A stretch of DNA of 64,000 bases from Haliclona indistincta (Eukaryota; Porifera; Demospongiae; Haplosclerida; Chalinidae). The position numbers and the translations under genes are program-made. Shown here piece after piece: positions 63,166 to 64,000 of the stretch. The notes below the pieces were generated by a model. The model saw only the letters and a program-made list of their open reading frames with translations. It had not been told where the DNA came from and did no database searches. The DNA is taken from contig OZ024786.1 in the NCBI GenBank assembly GCA_964017065.1, positions 1,866,965-1,930,964 on the forward strand, in the 5' to 3' direction. Positions within the stretch are counted from its first letter, which is position 1. Every line of letters starts with the position of its first letter.

Positions 63166-64000
63166 CTTGTGTTTCAGTACATTAGTTTTGGTCATTTAAG
63201 AAAGGGCACACTTATATTAATAAGGGACACACTTCCTGCTTTTTTATTTACTTGCCTTGTTGTTGTTATTAGCATGTATCTTTAATTTGTTTTTGTATAA
63301 TTTTTTTCTTTTGTTGTTATAGTACTGTTCTATGTTATGAACATGGTATTATTCTTAACTATTACTTTTTATGTTAGTTTTATTGTTTTCACTTACAGTG
63401 CTTTTTATCTAGAGGAGCCACTTTTGTGTTTTGTGGTTAACAAGTATGTTTGTGTTCAAAAAAGTAACTATAGTTGCTAAATTTGCTATGAGTGTTCACA
63501 CATCATTCCGTAGTGTGTGTAGAAAATCTGGACTAACTATATGCTAGTTGACAGTAAAGTTGTTGCTGCTTGTGTACAAGGCATTGGTTTGCAATTATGA
63601 AAAAAATGTGTTAAGGCCAGGAAAATAGTATGGAGCTGAGTTAAGAAAATTCCCTTTGCAGTCTGCTTGAATGACTATTCAGTTCTAATCTCAGCAAGTT
63701 AGAGAGCTTAACTTCCAAGCATAGTGAATTATGAGCCCTAATTGTACCAGAAATTGGCGATTTTTGGTGATAAAAGTGTTAAGGCTGAAATCAGGACATC
63801 TTTGTGAGTTAAGAAAAACCGCTTGATCTCTGGATAGCCAGATACTTGTAGTTTTCACTAGTTTTTAAACTAGCGCGATACGTTCATCCATGTGCAAACG
63901 GGGTCAGCGAGAACACCAACTTTGGATGTGACTTTCGATTCTCTGCCGTGTTATAATGATATTCATCCAATATGAGCGTTTATCGATTAGACGATTACGT
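63166..64000. other. 3' flank of gene E; no further gene seen
   Basis: The first 200 bases match the TRIM 3' flanks (CACACTTATATTAATAAGGG). Beyond about 63380 the sequence is unique and AT-rich with no supported coding frame. Module M, which follows genes A, B and D, is not seen before the window ends. Confidence 0.6.

Overview
The window is eukaryotic, from an invertebrate animal and most probably a demosponge (Amphimedon-like). This rests on intron-bearing genes with GT/AG junctions, a sponge-style Ig-domain receptor, metazoan TRIM-NHL and RhoGEF proteins, a BEL/Pao retrotransposon, non-LTR reverse transcriptases, many MITEs and very abundant AG and TCAC microsatellites. The species is inferred by resemblance only. 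One 200-base N gap (23801-24000) shows it is a draft assembly.

The locus is a repeatedly duplicated array built from two gene types. (1) Five intronless TRIM-NHL genes (RING, two B-boxes, coiled coil, filamin/Ig, NHL beta-propeller): A (11952-17234, split by two transposon insertions), B (29704-31872, intact), C (35034-37208, minus strand, intact), D (49846-52008, intact) and E (60990-63165, frameshifted). All five share a conserved upstream block. Their differences in the propeller fall mainly at the same few positions of each blade. (2) A multi-exon minus-strand gene for a proline-rich RhoGEF (DH-PH) with about 17 C-terminal MORN repeats, seen as one full-length but mutated copy (38540-47315), one 5'-incomplete copy running into the gap (24001-29017), one internally deleted copy (57267-60660) and a small relic (7388-7890). 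A further RhoGEF relic, here called module M, occurs four times (5956, 17665, 32583, 54025); every copy carries the same frame-breaking deletion. Module M lies downstream of TRIM genes A, B and D. RhoGEF copies 2 and 4 lie head-to-head with TRIM genes B and E, so the apparent duplication unit is RhoGEF(-) / TRIM-NHL(+) / module M.

Between A and B lies a separate Ig-superfamily transmembrane receptor (18925-20209) with a proline-rich tail and an ITAM-like tyrosine motif. With the TRIM-NHL array it gives the locus a possible recognition or innate-defence flavour, which is inference.

Mobile DNA makes up much of the rest: a frameshifted BEL/Pao element (about 1-5955), a degraded IS630/Tc1-like transposase (8276-9735), two 5'-truncated non-LTR elements (12553-14410, 52089-53545), piggyBac-like and Harbinger-like MITEs, and a 1.25-kb element family present in six copies. 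That family carries a 24-bp terminal hairpin at one end and a palindrome with arms of about 145 bp at the other. Substitutions specific to one copy are mirrored in both arms of that copy, the most unusual structural signal here. Comparing paralogous copies gives filled and empty sites for several insertions.
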